Source: Hymenobacter sp. GOD-10R (GTDB taxonomy: Bacteria > Bacteroidota > Bacteroidia > Cytophagales > Hymenobacteraceae). From it: 64,000 bases of DNA. The position numbers and the translations under genes were made by a program. Location of the stretch: the NCBI RefSeq assembly GCF_035609205.1, contig NZ_CP141184.1, positions 4,595,001-4,659,000 on the forward strand, given 5' to 3'. Shown here piece after piece: positions 18,301 through 27,848 of the stretch (position 1 is the first letter of the stretch; every line of letters begins with the position of its first letter). The notes below the pieces were generated by a model, which saw only the letters and a list, made by a program, of their open reading frames with translations, was not told the origin of the DNA and made no database searches.

Positions 18301-21300
18301 TGGCCGCTGGTGCACAGGGGCTCGCGGTTGGTGATTTAGACGGTGATGGTGACACTGATTTCTTAGCGCGCTCCGACATCGGCAGCAACGTGAGCGTGCG
18401 CCTAAACGGCAACACAACGCTGCTGCCCACGGCCTTCTCCCCTACCCGCAACGCCCGCTCAGCCCCGCGCAACACTGATGTGTCCGTCACCTTCAACCAA
18501 GCCCTCACCAACAACGCAGCCACGCAGGGTGCGCTGAAAGTGTTTGGGCAGCAAAGCGGCTTGAAAGCCAGCGCCGTAGCAGTAAGCGGTAATACGCTCA
18601 CGCTGAACCCAACTACCGACTTTAAGCCCGGCGAAAAAGTGTTTGCAACGCTTACCACCGCCGCGCAAAGCAGCAGCGGCAGCCTGACCAACCCGCAAGT
18701 GTACGAGTTCACGGCGGCTACCGCCCCTAGCCCGGGCACCTTCCTAGGCGGCTCTGACATTGCCGGTGCCGGCAACATCGCCGTGGGCGACCTGGACGGC
18801 GACGGTGACCTGGACTACGTGACCTTGGCGGGCGGCGTGCGCTACAACGACGGCACCGGCCGCTACGTCACCGGGCAGCTGTCCGGCACCCTTGGCGCGG
18901 CGCGCAACGTGGCCCTGGCCGACCTCGACGGCGACGGCGACCTGGATATGTTACTGAGTGCCAACAACGGCCGGGGCTTTGTGAACGTGCGCTTCAACAA
19001 TGGCACCGGCGTTTTCTCGGGTAACCAAGTGGTGCAGGTGGGCGCGGAGCCGTACGGCCTGGCTGCGGCCGACGTGGATGGCGACGGCGACCTGGACCTG
19101 CTTACCGCCAACTATAGCAGCGCCAGCGTGAGCGTGCGCCTGAACGATGGCGCGGGCACTTTCGGCGGCGGCTCGGAAGTTAGCGTGGGCACCCAGCCCA
19201 ACAGTCTGGCCATAGGCGACATCGACAGCGACGGCGACCTAGATTTTATCGTGCAGAACTCCAACACTACCACCGTCAGCATCCGTCGCAACGACGGCCG
19301 GGGCAACTTCAGCGGCACGGAAACCCTCTCCACCGGCTTCAACCCCAGCAGCATGGTGCTGGGCGATGTGGATGGCGACGGCGACCTGGACCTGCTTACC
19401 GCCAACTTCAACAACTACGAGGGCAACCGCACCGTGAACGGCGACGTGCGCGTGAGCAAGAACGACGGCTTCGGCACGTTCAGCAACGCACAGAAGGTAA
19501 TGCTGGGCGGCAGCCCCACCGATGTGACCTTGGGCGACGTGGACGGCGATGGCGACCTAGACCTCGTCACATCCAACGGCGGCAACGGCAGCGGCACCAC
19601 CGCCAGCATTCGCCTGAACGACGGCACCGGCACCTTCTCGGGTACTCAGGAGGTGACCGTAAGCACTGGCGCTAACAACGTGGCGCTAGCCGACGTGGAC
19701 AATGATGGTGACCTAGATTTGCTCACCAGCGGCATCAGCAGCACCAGCGTGCGCCTGAACACTGCGCCGCTAGCTATTACCGCCGTATCGCCTGGGCGCA
19801 ACGCCCCGGCCGCGCCGCGCACGACTCCCGTGGCTGTTACCTTCAACCAACCGCTCAGCACCGACCCCGCCGCCCAGAACGCTCTGCGCGTATTCAGCGC
19901 CCAGGCGGGAGGCCGCAAGACGGGCACGGCCACCGTTAGTGGCAACACGCTCCGCTTCGCTCCGAACGGCACTTTTAAGCCCGGCGAAACAATCTTCGCC
20001 ACCGCGACTACAAGCGTGCGCGGCGCCAATAACCAGATACTGCCGAAACCCCAGGTTTTTCAGTTTACAGCTGCCACAGCACCTAGCAACGTCAACTTTA
20101 GCAGCGGCTCCGACCCGAGCGTGGGCGCCACTCCGCAGTCCGTCGCTACCGGCGACGTGGATGGCGACGGCGACCTCGACTTGCTCACCACCACCAACAA
20201 CGCTATTGGCTACGTGAGAGTGCGCCTAAACAATGGCGCGGGCGCCTTCAGCGGCGGCTCGGAAGTGTACGTGGGGAACAATCCGTATCAGCTGGTGCTC
20301 GGCGACGTGGATGGCGACGGCGACCTGGACCTAGCGACGGCGCTTTCGGGCGCCGGCGGCGCTGGTGGTGCCGTGCGCGTTATCAGGAACAAGGGCGCGG
20401 GGATCTTCAGCAACAATGACATTCAAACGGTGTCCGTCGGCCCGAATGCGCACGCCGTTGCCTTCGGCGATGTGGATGGGGACGGCGACCTGGATTTGCT
20501 CGTGGCCAACTATACGGTGGTGGGTAACACAACCAACAGCACCGTAAGCGTGCGCCTCAACGACGGCACGGGCGAATTCAATAGCGGCTCGGAAGTAAAT
20601 GTGGGCACGCGCCCGGTAAGCCTAGCCCTCGGCGATGTGGATAACGACGGCGACCTCGACTTCCTTACGGCCAACTCGAACAGCACTACCATCAGCCTAC
20701 GCCTAAATGATGGCACGGGCACGTTCAGTGGCACTACCGAAATCAATACGGCTTACAACCCGGAAGTAGTTACCCTCGGCGACGTCGATAACGATGGCGA
20801 CCTCGACCTAATCGCGGCGCACGTGGTGAGCAGGGTGGTAGTCGTACGCCTCAACGATGGAGCAGGAAACTTCTCCGGTACCGTGCCGTTGGTTTTGGGG
20901 CTAAGTGCCCCGTACGGTCTAGCCCTAGGCGACGCTGACGGCGACGGCGACCTAGATATGTTCGTGGCAAACAGCGGCACCAACACCGTGAGCGTGCGCC
21001 TCAACAATGGCGCGGGCACCTTCGGCGGCAGCCTGCAAGTACCCGTGGGCAGCAACCCCACCAGCGTCGTTCTCGGCGACCTGGACGGCAACGGCACCCT
21101 CGACTTTATCACTGCGAACAAAGACGCCAACACCGCCAGCGTGCGGCTGAATTCCCCGGTTGCCGCCAAAGTGCTGGCCGCGGCGCCGGCGAAGCTGCTT
21201 GAGCAAGTGGAACTGTACCCCAACCCGGCCCACGAGCTGGTGCAGCTAGTGTTGCCAACCGAACTCGTGCAACAAGCCGTGCAGCTTAGCCTGGTGAATG

Positions 21301-21446
21301 CGCTCGGCCAAGTGGTGCTGGAGCAACAGCTTACCGCCCAGCAAACAGCGTTGGAGCTGAAGCTAGGGCGGCTACCGCAAGGCGTTTACAGCGTGCAGCT
21401 CCGCACAGCTGCGGGTCTCGTAACCAAGCGGTTAGTAATCGAGTAA
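15336..21446 (+). CDS. P1: T9SS-secreted protein with four Ig + seven-bladed FG-GAP propeller modules
   Basis: The 2036-residue product has a signal peptide ending QAQA near residue 37. SbsA-like Ig domains (bacterial Ig-like, PTRNARSAP...TFNQ...GETV) start near 40, 569, 1029 and 1481. Each is followed by seven FG-GAP/VCBS repeats with a calcium loop (GDVDGDGDLDLL type), 28 in all. An IPT/TIG domain lies after propeller 1 (about 489-568). The T9SS sorting domain starts near 1956 (VELYPNPAH) and ends KRLVIE. FG-GAP repeats form integrin-alpha-like propellers that bind calcium and ligands, so a surface adhesin or lectin role is likely but not shown. Two ATG codons (15336 and 15339) are possible starts. 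Confidence 0.9.
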   Translation: MMTTSTLPQRPAALARLVAPIKASLLLLLTVGSVQAQAPLVTSLTPTRNARSAPRTTNVAATFNQTLSNTPATQQALRVFGQQAGKKAGTATVSGNTLTFDPSTNFQPGETVYATITGAARSSGGVAAAPHVFQFTTTTAAAPATFAPARLATLGFYPNEVKFGDLNGDGALDILAASSNSNVAIRLNNGNGVFGTTQTVAVSAEARVLATADIDGDGDLDFLTCNNVSGTTPVSVRLNNGDATFSSAQSVQPGGAVLSMTLGDVDGDGDQDLLIGKNATVAVRFNNGSGLFSGDQEVSVDAFYTEAVALGDVDSDGDLDLLTANDSRGTVSVRLNNGLGIFTGGSEVTVGGQLFDVTTGDVDADGDLDIVAASQSLGKVSVRLNNGNGTFAGGQDLVVGPNPYTVELGDLDGDGDLDLATGRTSGGVGVSLNNGSGTFAPAQTLTPVSYARPLTLGDADNDGDLDILTGNDNSTSYGLNLFLNQPAPSITSVTPNTTSAGVSVTIIGNNLLGANGVTFSGTEAPSFVANSNTQLTVTVPNGIASGPLVVTSVLGNSNSVPFTISSILGVTSVTPARNSNAAPLRGPVTVTLRVPFNNSPATLGALKVFSQQAGGKKAGTTSVNSTALSFTPTVPFKAGETIYATLTGQAESGPGAEITPHVFQFTTATSPSSGVFGGGSEVAVGGNPFASSRGLATGDVDGDGDLDLVTSNGLTNTVSVRLNNGAGAFSGTQEVAVGNIPLNVALGDLDNDGDLDMLAVNQGTAASNFAGSVSIRLNNGSGIFSGSQEVLVGQAPYDVTLGDVDGDGDLDFVCPKANAAASVRLNDGSSTFSSGSEVALGSLSYTAALADIDNDGDLDLLAPSYGGSTLSVRLNNGNGIFTGTQIVSAGGSPNGFAVGDIDGDGDVDLLVTSFLEFRGVDIRFNDGAGKFSSTQRLPLPNGATSLALSDVDGDGDLDLLASNYRTLMSASICLNNGLGSFSISQQVALAAGAQGLAVGDLDGDGDTDFLARSDIGSNVSVRLNGNTTLLPTAFSPTRNARSAPRNTDVSVTFNQALTNNAATQGALKVFGQQSGLKASAVAVSGNTLTLNPTTDFKPGEKVFATLTTAAQSSSGSLTNPQVYEFTAATAPSPGTFLGGSDIAGAGNIAVGDLDGDGDLDYVTLAGGVRYNDGTGRYVTGQLSGTLGAARNVALADLDGDGDLDMLLSANNGRGFVNVRFNNGTGVFSGNQVVQVGAEPYGLAAADVDGDGDLDLLTANYSSASVSVRLNDGAGTFGGGSEVSVGTQPNSLAIGDIDSDGDLDFIVQNSNTTTVSIRRNDGRGNFSGTETLSTGFNPSSMVLGDVDGDGDLDLLTANFNNYEGNRTVNGDVRVSKNDGFGTFSNAQKVMLGGSPTDVTLGDVDGDGDLDLVTSNGGNGSGTTASIRLNDGTGTFSGTQEVTVSTGANNVALADVDNDGDLDLLTSGISSTSVRLNTAPLAITAVSPGRNAPAAPRTTPVAVTFNQPLSTDPAAQNALRVFSAQAGGRKTGTATVSGNTLRFAPNGTFKPGETIFATATTSVRGANNQILPKPQVFQFTAATAPSNVNFSSGSDPSVGATPQSVATGDVDGDGDLDLLTTTNNAIGYVRVRLNNGAGAFSGGSEVYVGNNPYQLVLGDVDGDGDLDLATALSGAGGAGGAVRVIRNKGAGIFSNNDIQTVSVGPNAHAVAFGDVDGDGDLDLLVANYTVVGNTTNSTVSVRLNDGTGEFNSGSEVNVGTRPVSLALGDVDNDGDLDFLTANSNSTTISLRLNDGTGTFSGTTEINTAYNPEVVTLGDVDNDGDLDLIAAHVVSRVVVVRLNDGAGNFSGTVPLVLGLSAPYGLALGDADGDGDLDMFVANSGTNTVSVRLNNGAGTFGGSLQVPVGSNPTSVVLGDLDGNGTLDFITANKDANTASVRLNSPVAAKVLAAAPAKLLEQVELYPNPAHELVQLVLPTELVQQAVQLSLVNALGQVVLEQQLTAQQTALELKLGRLPQGVYSVQLRTAAGLVTKRLVIE

Positions 21447-21476
21447 GGCTTCTACAACGAACGATCAATTCGATAA

Positions 21477-21531
21477 GCTTCCAACAAAACGACCGGAGTC
21501 AGTAATAGGCTCCGGTCGTTTTGTTGGAAGC
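21477..21531. terminator. Very long perfect hairpin after P1
   Basis: A 22-bp perfect stem (21477-21498 with 21510-21531, core CCAACAAAACGACCGGAG) closes an 11-nt loop. It begins 31 nt after the P1 stop and ends 54 nt before the P2 start codon. It is much longer than a usual terminator stem, and its T-run (CGTTTTGTT) lies inside the stem. Confidence 0.8.
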
Positions 21532-21585
21532 CCCGATTATCGACCAACTCATATCCTGAAACACCAACCCTATTCTTTCTTAGCT

Positions 21586-24500
21586 ATGATCACACTTCCT
21601 ACTCTTCCGCCTGGTTTACGACCTAGGCTCTTGCTACTGTTGCTCGCCAGCACGAGCACGGCCTACGCCCAAACGCCCACCGTCACGAGCTTGTCGCCGG
21701 TGCGTAATGCGCGCTCGGCGCCGCAAGCCACCAATGTATCCGTTGATTTCAGCCAAGCGCTGAGCAGCAATGCCGCTACCCTAGGTGCGCTAAAGGTATT
21801 CAGCCAGCAGACCGGCGGTAAGAAAGCCGGCACGGCGACGGTCAGCGGCAACACGCTCAGCTTCGACCCTAGCTCCAACTTCAAGGGAGGCGAGACCGTG
21901 TTTGCCACGGTAACCTCGGCAGCGCAGAGCAGCAGTGGCACGCCCGCCGCGCCGCAGGTTTTCCAGTTCACTGCGGCCACGACCCCGTCGCCCGCCACCT
22001 TCAGCCCTAGCACCCAGACAGTAGAGGGCTTTGCGCTGAATGCCTATAATTTCATACTGAGCGACCTCGATGGCAATGGTGCGCTGGATGTTTTGTGTCC
22101 CGTCGCAAACACGAACACTGGAAGTAGTGGGGCAGTAGGAATACGTTTTAATAACGGTGATGGTACCTTCGGCGGGTTTCGGACGGCGAGCGTTGCTATT
22201 GATCCTTCCAAAGTAGTAACGGGAGACCTCGACGGCGACGGCGACCTGGACCTGATTACGGCGGGTTCCATCTACCCCACCAGGACTTACCGCATCAGTG
22301 TCCGCTTCAACGATGGAGCTGGCTCCTTCAGCGGCACACAACAGTTTGTCGTTGGGGATAATACCACCGACCTCATCCTAGGTGACGTGGATGCCGACGG
22401 GGACCTGGACCTACTCACCTGCAACAGCGCGACGGTAAGTGTGCGGCTGAACAACGGCAGCGGCGGCTTCAGCGGCAACCAGGAAGTACCCATTAACGCA
22501 AGCGGCGCCAGTGCCATCGTGCTCGGCGACGTAGACAACGACGGTGACCTCGACTTCGCCACGGCCAACGGCAACACCGGCATCAGCATTCGCCTGAACA
22601 ACGGTAGTGGCAGCTTCGGCACCGGCCAGGATGTGCGCGTGGGCAGCCAGGTAACGGAGTTGGCCACCGGCGACGTAGATGCCGATGGCGACCTAGATAT
22701 TGTGACGGCGGGCACCAACGCGGCTGGCTCGGTAACCGTGCTGCTAAACACCGGCGCGGGTACCTTCGCGCCCGGCCAAAACCTAGCCCTGGGCGCCAGC
22801 TCCACCAAAGTGGCCCTAGGCGACCTCGACGGCGACAACGACCTCGATCTGATGTCCAGCGTGAATGATGGCGTGCGCGTGCGCCTCAACAATGGCAGCG
22901 GCACCTTCAGCGGCACGCAAGCCTTGCTGGCCGGCGCCAACGTGCGCACTGCCTTGCTGGGCGACCTCGACGGCGACGGCGACCTGGATATTCTGGCCGG
23001 TGCCAACAGCATCACCGGCTTAAGCGTCCTCCAGAATCAGCCAGCCCCGAGCACTACCAGCATTACGCCCGACGTCGCCACAACGCGTAATACCGTCACG
23101 ATAACCGGTAGCGACCTACTAGGTACTACCGGGGTGACCTTCAACGGCGTTGTGGCGCCCACCTACACCGTAAAATCGAACACGCAGCTGCTTGTGGCCG
23201 TGCCCGACGGTGCCACGACGGGCCCCGTTGTGGTGAACTCATTAGTGGGCAATAGCAATGGCCTTCCGTTCACCGTAACACCGATTGCAGTTGTGACCAG
23301 CGTAACGCCTACGCGCAACACGTTTCTGGCTCCTAGGCGTACGCCGATTGCAGCTACGTTCAATCAGCCCCTAGGCACCGGGTTCGACGCTTCGCAGGCC
23401 ATTCGGGTGTTCAGCCAAGAATCGGGGCGCAAAGCAGGCCAAGCAACGGTGAGCGGCAGTACGCTCAGCTTTGTACCCACCACCGATTTTAAAGCCGGTG
23501 AAACCCTGTACGCCAGCGTGACGGCAACGGCACAGAGTAGCGCAGGTTCGGCCGTCAAGCCGCACGTGTTTCAGTTTACCACGGCTACTACCCCGAGCTC
23601 GGCCACCTTTGCTACCGGCGCCAACCTAGCCTTGTACACGCATGTTGATAATGTGGTACCAGGTGACGTGGATGGGGATGGTGACACTGATCTGCTGGTG
23701 ACCACCAATTCTTCCGAAGGCCTGCCCAAAGTAACCACCTATCTAAATAATGGCAGTGGCGCCTTCACGAGCGCTACGCAACTAACGCTACGCGGCAGCT
23801 ACATCTCCCTAGAAATGGGTGATATCGACGGCGACGGCGACCTGGACTTAGTAGTTCCGAACAATGGTCTACTTAATGGGCAGCTCGACACGTACTTGAA
23901 TAACGGCCAAGGCACTTTCACGCTGGTGGCGGGGTCGGCGGCAAACCTCATCTCTATCGGCCAGTTCAGTCTTCGGGATGCCGATGGCGATGGCGACCTA
24001 GACATCTTTACGACAGGCTATAGTGGGGTAGTGGTGTACTTCAATAACGGTAGCGGCACGTTCAGCAATCCTCGCTCAACACCCGTAGGAGTTGGGGCAA
24101 AGTACCTCGCCATTGGGGACTTAGATAACGATGGTGACCTTGATGTTATCTCCGCTCCCTACAGCTACCTGAATACGGCCAGCGTGCGCTTCAACGATGG
24201 CCTCGGCACCTTCACCGGCACCCAAGAACTCCCCATCAGCATTCTGCCCAACGACGCAGACCTAGGTGATATCGACGGCGACGGGGACCTCGACTTTGTG
24301 GTGGCCAGCAATAGCACTAAGGCCGTTGACATCCGCCTGAACAACGGGGCTGGTGTATTCAGCGGCACTGGGTCAGTACCAGTGGGCAAGGGCGGCCAAC
24401 CGGCCCGAGTATACCTCCGCGACATTGATGGTGACGGCGACCTCGACATCTTGACCAGCAGCACCGACAATTCCGTGAGCATCCGCCTCAACGACGGCAA

Positions 24501-27500
24501 GGGTAACTTCTCGGGCAATCAGGAGATTCCGGCTGGTAACAATCCCTACTACTTCTTTGTGCGCGACACCGACAACGATGGCGACCTCGACTTCATCACG
24601 ACCAGCTACGATGTGGTGCAGGTGCAAGTGAACGGCGCCAATTCGCTGCTCGTCACTTCCGTTAACCCGAGCCGCAACGCCCGAGCCGCCCAACGCGACG
24701 TCCCAATTGGCGCAACATTTAGCCAGAACATTGCCAACAGCACCGCTACCCGGAATTCATTGAAGGTATTCAGCCAGCAGGCCGGCGGACTGTTGCCGTC
24801 GCAACCGCTGGTTAGCAATAGCTTTTTCGTCTTCACCCCAACTACCAACTTCAAGCCCGGCGAGAAGGTGTCAGTAACCATCACGCGGGGCGTGGAAACC
24901 AGCACGGGCCAGAACCTAGCCAACCCGCAAGTCTATCAGTTTACGACTGCGGTGGCACCTAGCCCTGGCAACTTCATCGGCGGTTCCGATACTCCTGGTG
25001 GCGGCCGGCTAGCAGTTGGCGACCTAGACGGCGACAAAGACCTTGACTACGTAACCTTCAGCGGTGCCGTACGCCTCAATGACGGAACTGGCGTGTACAC
25101 TGCTGGGCAGCAAGTGTCCTTTAATGGTCTCCCACGCAACGTGGCGCTAAGCGACGTGGATGGCGACGGCGACCTCGACCTGTTGCTGAGTGTCAACAAT
25201 GGCCAGGGTATTGTGTATGTGCGCCTGAACAATGGCTCGGCTAACTTTTCGGGAACTCAGCAGGTGCTGGTTGGCCAGGAGCCTTATGGCCTAGCCGTGG
25301 GCGACGTGGATGCCGATGGTGATATTGATTTGATTACCAGTAACGGGAGCAGCAGCAGCGTATCAGTTCGCTTCAACGATGGCTTGGGCAACTTCACGGG
25401 CACCACTGTGGTGACTGTAAACAGCCAACCGACCAGTGTAGCGCTGGGGGATATCGACAACGACGGCGACCTCGACTTGCTGGTGGGCAACTACAACACA
25501 TATACCGTATCAGTGCGCCTCAACAACGGACTTGGCGGTTTCAGCGGCAACCAGGAAGTAACCGTGGGCCTTAACCCCAATAACCTAGCCTTGGGCGACG
25601 TGGATGGCGACGGGGACCTCGATTTTGTCACCTCCAACTTCAACACCTACGTGAACAACCAACGGAGAAATGGCAACGTGAGCGTGGTGCTTAACAATGG
25701 GCTCGGCACCTTCCGGGAAAGTCAGCAAGTGGCGCTCAGCGGCACCCCCCTCGACGTAACGCTGGGCGACGTAGATGGCGACGGCGACCTAGATATCGTG
25801 ACGGCCAACGGTGGTGATGCGACCGATGCCACGGCTAGCGTGCGGCTGAACAACGGGACCGGCACCTTCGCGGGCACTCAGGAAGTGCTCGTCAGCCTCC
25901 GGCCCGGCAGTGTAGTGCTAGCCGATGCCGACGGCGATGGTGACCTCGACCTTTACACCGGAGGCAACACCAGCACCAGCTTGCGCCTCAACCAACCCGA
26001 TACGTCGTTCCTGGTGCTGAGAGAGTTCTCACCAACTCGCAATTCGTCAGCCGCACCGCGCACGGCACCCATTACGGCTACCTTCAACCAGATCATGAGC
26101 CCCAGCGTGGTGAACCAAAACGCGTTGAGAGTATTTGGCACGCAAAGCCCCAAAGCGGGTAGCACCACCGTAAATGGCAACACCATCAGCTTCGCGCAAA
26201 CGAATGGCTTTAAACCTGGCGAAACGGTCTTCACAACGGTTACGTCATCGTCGCGGAGCACCACTAACCAAACGCTGCTTACGCCACAAATCTTCCAGTT
26301 CACGGCCGCCACGGCTCTTGCCACGGCTGCCTTCACTGTCGGTTCCGATCCTAGCCTAGGCTCAAACCCGCAAGCAGTCGTCGCTGGCGACGTAGATGGC
26401 GACGGCGACCTCGACTTGCTATCCGTTAGCTACATCACTGGCGGACAGGTAAATGTGCGCCTAAACAACGGCAATGGCACGTTCCGCAACGGGCAAGACA
26501 TACGGCTCGGCTACAACCCCTATCACCTAGCCTTGGGCGACATCGACGGCGACGGCGACCTCGACTTGGTAACCGCTAATGCTGGGGGCCCCGAGGGCTT
26601 CTCGAGCGTATGCTTCAACAACGGCGCGGGCCTTTTCTCGAGCAATTACGAGGTACCCGTAGGCATCAATCCGCACGCAGTAGCGCTGGCTGACGTAGAC
26701 GCCGATGGCGACCTCGATTTGCTTGCGGCTAACTACGTGGTGCGCGGTAACACCACCAGCAGCTCCGTCAGTGTGCGCCTAAATAATGGTACGGGCGCGT
26801 TCAGCGGCACCCAAGAAGTGAGCGTGGGCACCCGGCCGGTGAGCCTAGCTCTCGGCGACGTAGATGGCGATGGCGACCTGGACCTCTTCACGGCCAACTC
26901 CAACACCAACACCGTCAGCTTGCGCCTCAATGACAGCAAAGGCATCTTCAGCGGCACCACCGAGATCAGCGTGCCCTACAACCCGGAAACGCTGACACTC
27001 GGCGATATTGACAAGGACGGTGACCTCGACCTACTCGTCGCCAACACGGCTAGCAACTCGGTAAGCGTACGCCTCAACAATAGCCTAGGGGTATTCTCCG
27101 GCACCGTGCAAATATCTGACTTGCGGGCACCGCGCGGCCTAGCCCTCGGCGACGTGAACGGGGACAGCTACCTGGATTTGCTGGTAGCTAATAGCGCCAA
27201 CAACACCGTGAGCGTACGCCTGAATACTGGCAGTGGCTTCTTCGGTATCAACGCACCAGTGCGGGTAGATGATGTTCCTACTGGCCTCACGCTGGGCGAC
27301 TTTGACGGCAACGGCACGCTTGACTTCGCGACAAGCAACCTAGGCAACAGCACTGCCAGCATCCGCTTGAACACGCCCGTTTCCGCCAAAGTACTGGCAT
27401 CCGCTAACGCTAGTCTAACGGCTCAAGTAGAGCTGTACCCTAACCCGGCCCACACCAGCGTGCAGCTACACCTTCCCGCCGAACTCACTCGCCAGCCCGT

Positions 27501-27666
27501 GCAGATCAGTCTGCTGAACAGCTTGGGGCAAGTGGTGCTGGAGCAGCAGCTCGCCACCGGGCAGAACGCGCCCGAGCTGAAGCTAGGCCAATTGGCACGC
27601 GGCCTCTACAACGTGCAGTTGCGCACCACCTCGGGCCTTGTGGTGAAGCGCTTGGCTGTGGAATAG
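21586..27666 (+). CDS. P2: T9SS-secreted protein with four Ig + seven-bladed FG-GAP propeller modules
   Basis: The 2026-residue protein mirrors P1 module for module. A signal peptide (core LLLLLLASTSTAYA) precedes Ig domains near residues 28, 568, 1021 and 1476. Each is followed by seven calcium-loop repeats (28 in total), with an IPT/TIG domain near 490-567. The sorting domain begins near 1947 (VELYPNPAH). The penultimate blade is altered (GDVNGDSYLDLL) and one module-3 blade reads GDLDGDKDLDYV, so a few calcium loops are weakened. Predicted to be exported by the Sec system and then T9SS, and held at the cell surface. Ligand unknown. The start at 21586 is the only ATG giving a clean signal peptide. 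Confidence 0.9.
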   Translation: MITLPTLPPGLRPRLLLLLLASTSTAYAQTPTVTSLSPVRNARSAPQATNVSVDFSQALSSNAATLGALKVFSQQTGGKKAGTATVSGNTLSFDPSSNFKGGETVFATVTSAAQSSSGTPAAPQVFQFTAATTPSPATFSPSTQTVEGFALNAYNFILSDLDGNGALDVLCPVANTNTGSSGAVGIRFNNGDGTFGGFRTASVAIDPSKVVTGDLDGDGDLDLITAGSIYPTRTYRISVRFNDGAGSFSGTQQFVVGDNTTDLILGDVDADGDLDLLTCNSATVSVRLNNGSGGFSGNQEVPINASGASAIVLGDVDNDGDLDFATANGNTGISIRLNNGSGSFGTGQDVRVGSQVTELATGDVDADGDLDIVTAGTNAAGSVTVLLNTGAGTFAPGQNLALGASSTKVALGDLDGDNDLDLMSSVNDGVRVRLNNGSGTFSGTQALLAGANVRTALLGDLDGDGDLDILAGANSITGLSVLQNQPAPSTTSITPDVATTRNTVTITGSDLLGTTGVTFNGVVAPTYTVKSNTQLLVAVPDGATTGPVVVNSLVGNSNGLPFTVTPIAVVTSVTPTRNTFLAPRRTPIAATFNQPLGTGFDASQAIRVFSQESGRKAGQATVSGSTLSFVPTTDFKAGETLYASVTATAQSSAGSAVKPHVFQFTTATTPSSATFATGANLALYTHVDNVVPGDVDGDGDTDLLVTTNSSEGLPKVTTYLNNGSGAFTSATQLTLRGSYISLEMGDIDGDGDLDLVVPNNGLLNGQLDTYLNNGQGTFTLVAGSAANLISIGQFSLRDADGDGDLDIFTTGYSGVVVYFNNGSGTFSNPRSTPVGVGAKYLAIGDLDNDGDLDVISAPYSYLNTASVRFNDGLGTFTGTQELPISILPNDADLGDIDGDGDLDFVVASNSTKAVDIRLNNGAGVFSGTGSVPVGKGGQPARVYLRDIDGDGDLDILTSSTDNSVSIRLNDGKGNFSGNQEIPAGNNPYYFFVRDTDNDGDLDFITTSYDVVQVQVNGANSLLVTSVNPSRNARAAQRDVPIGATFSQNIANSTATRNSLKVFSQQAGGLLPSQPLVSNSFFVFTPTTNFKPGEKVSVTITRGVETSTGQNLANPQVYQFTTAVAPSPGNFIGGSDTPGGGRLAVGDLDGDKDLDYVTFSGAVRLNDGTGVYTAGQQVSFNGLPRNVALSDVDGDGDLDLLLSVNNGQGIVYVRLNNGSANFSGTQQVLVGQEPYGLAVGDVDADGDIDLITSNGSSSSVSVRFNDGLGNFTGTTVVTVNSQPTSVALGDIDNDGDLDLLVGNYNTYTVSVRLNNGLGGFSGNQEVTVGLNPNNLALGDVDGDGDLDFVTSNFNTYVNNQRRNGNVSVVLNNGLGTFRESQQVALSGTPLDVTLGDVDGDGDLDIVTANGGDATDATASVRLNNGTGTFAGTQEVLVSLRPGSVVLADADGDGDLDLYTGGNTSTSLRLNQPDTSFLVLREFSPTRNSSAAPRTAPITATFNQIMSPSVVNQNALRVFGTQSPKAGSTTVNGNTISFAQTNGFKPGETVFTTVTSSSRSTTNQTLLTPQIFQFTAATALATAAFTVGSDPSLGSNPQAVVAGDVDGDGDLDLLSVSYITGGQVNVRLNNGNGTFRNGQDIRLGYNPYHLALGDIDGDGDLDLVTANAGGPEGFSSVCFNNGAGLFSSNYEVPVGINPHAVALADVDADGDLDLLAANYVVRGNTTSSSVSVRLNNGTGAFSGTQEVSVGTRPVSLALGDVDGDGDLDLFTANSNTNTVSLRLNDSKGIFSGTTEISVPYNPETLTLGDIDKDGDLDLLVANTASNSVSVRLNNSLGVFSGTVQISDLRAPRGLALGDVNGDSYLDLLVANSANNTVSVRLNTGSGFFGINAPVRVDDVPTGLTLGDFDGNGTLDFATSNLGNSTASIRLNTPVSAKVLASANASLTAQVELYPNPAHTSVQLHLPAELTRQPVQISLLNSLGQVVLEQQLATGQNAPELKLGQLARGLYNVQLRTTSGLVVKRLAVE

Positions 27667-27725
27667 GCTTGCTAGCTCCTAATCCATCGGCCGCTTTTTG
27701 AGCCGGAGCATGCCTGCTAGGCACA

Positions 27726-27759
27726 AATTGGCCGGAGTCGAAAATGGCTCCGGCCAATT
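27726..27759. terminator. Hairpin terminator after P2
   Basis: AATTGGCCGGAG (27726-27737) pairs perfectly with CTCCGGCCAATT (27748-27759) around a 10-nt loop, followed by CTTTATT. The open frame of P3 can be extended leftward to 27744, inside this hairpin, which argues against that upstream start. Confidence 0.85.
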
Positions 27760-27848
27760 CTTTATTGACTGAGTACCAAACTCATCTATTTGCGTATAAC
27801 TCACGCTTTGATTTTTCGTCCTTCCTATTTCTTATTCTTTCCCCTCGT

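Noticed and set aside
27744..27848. Upstream extension of P3 to 27744
   Set aside because: It starts inside the P2 terminator stem-loop and would place the signal peptide far from the N-terminus.
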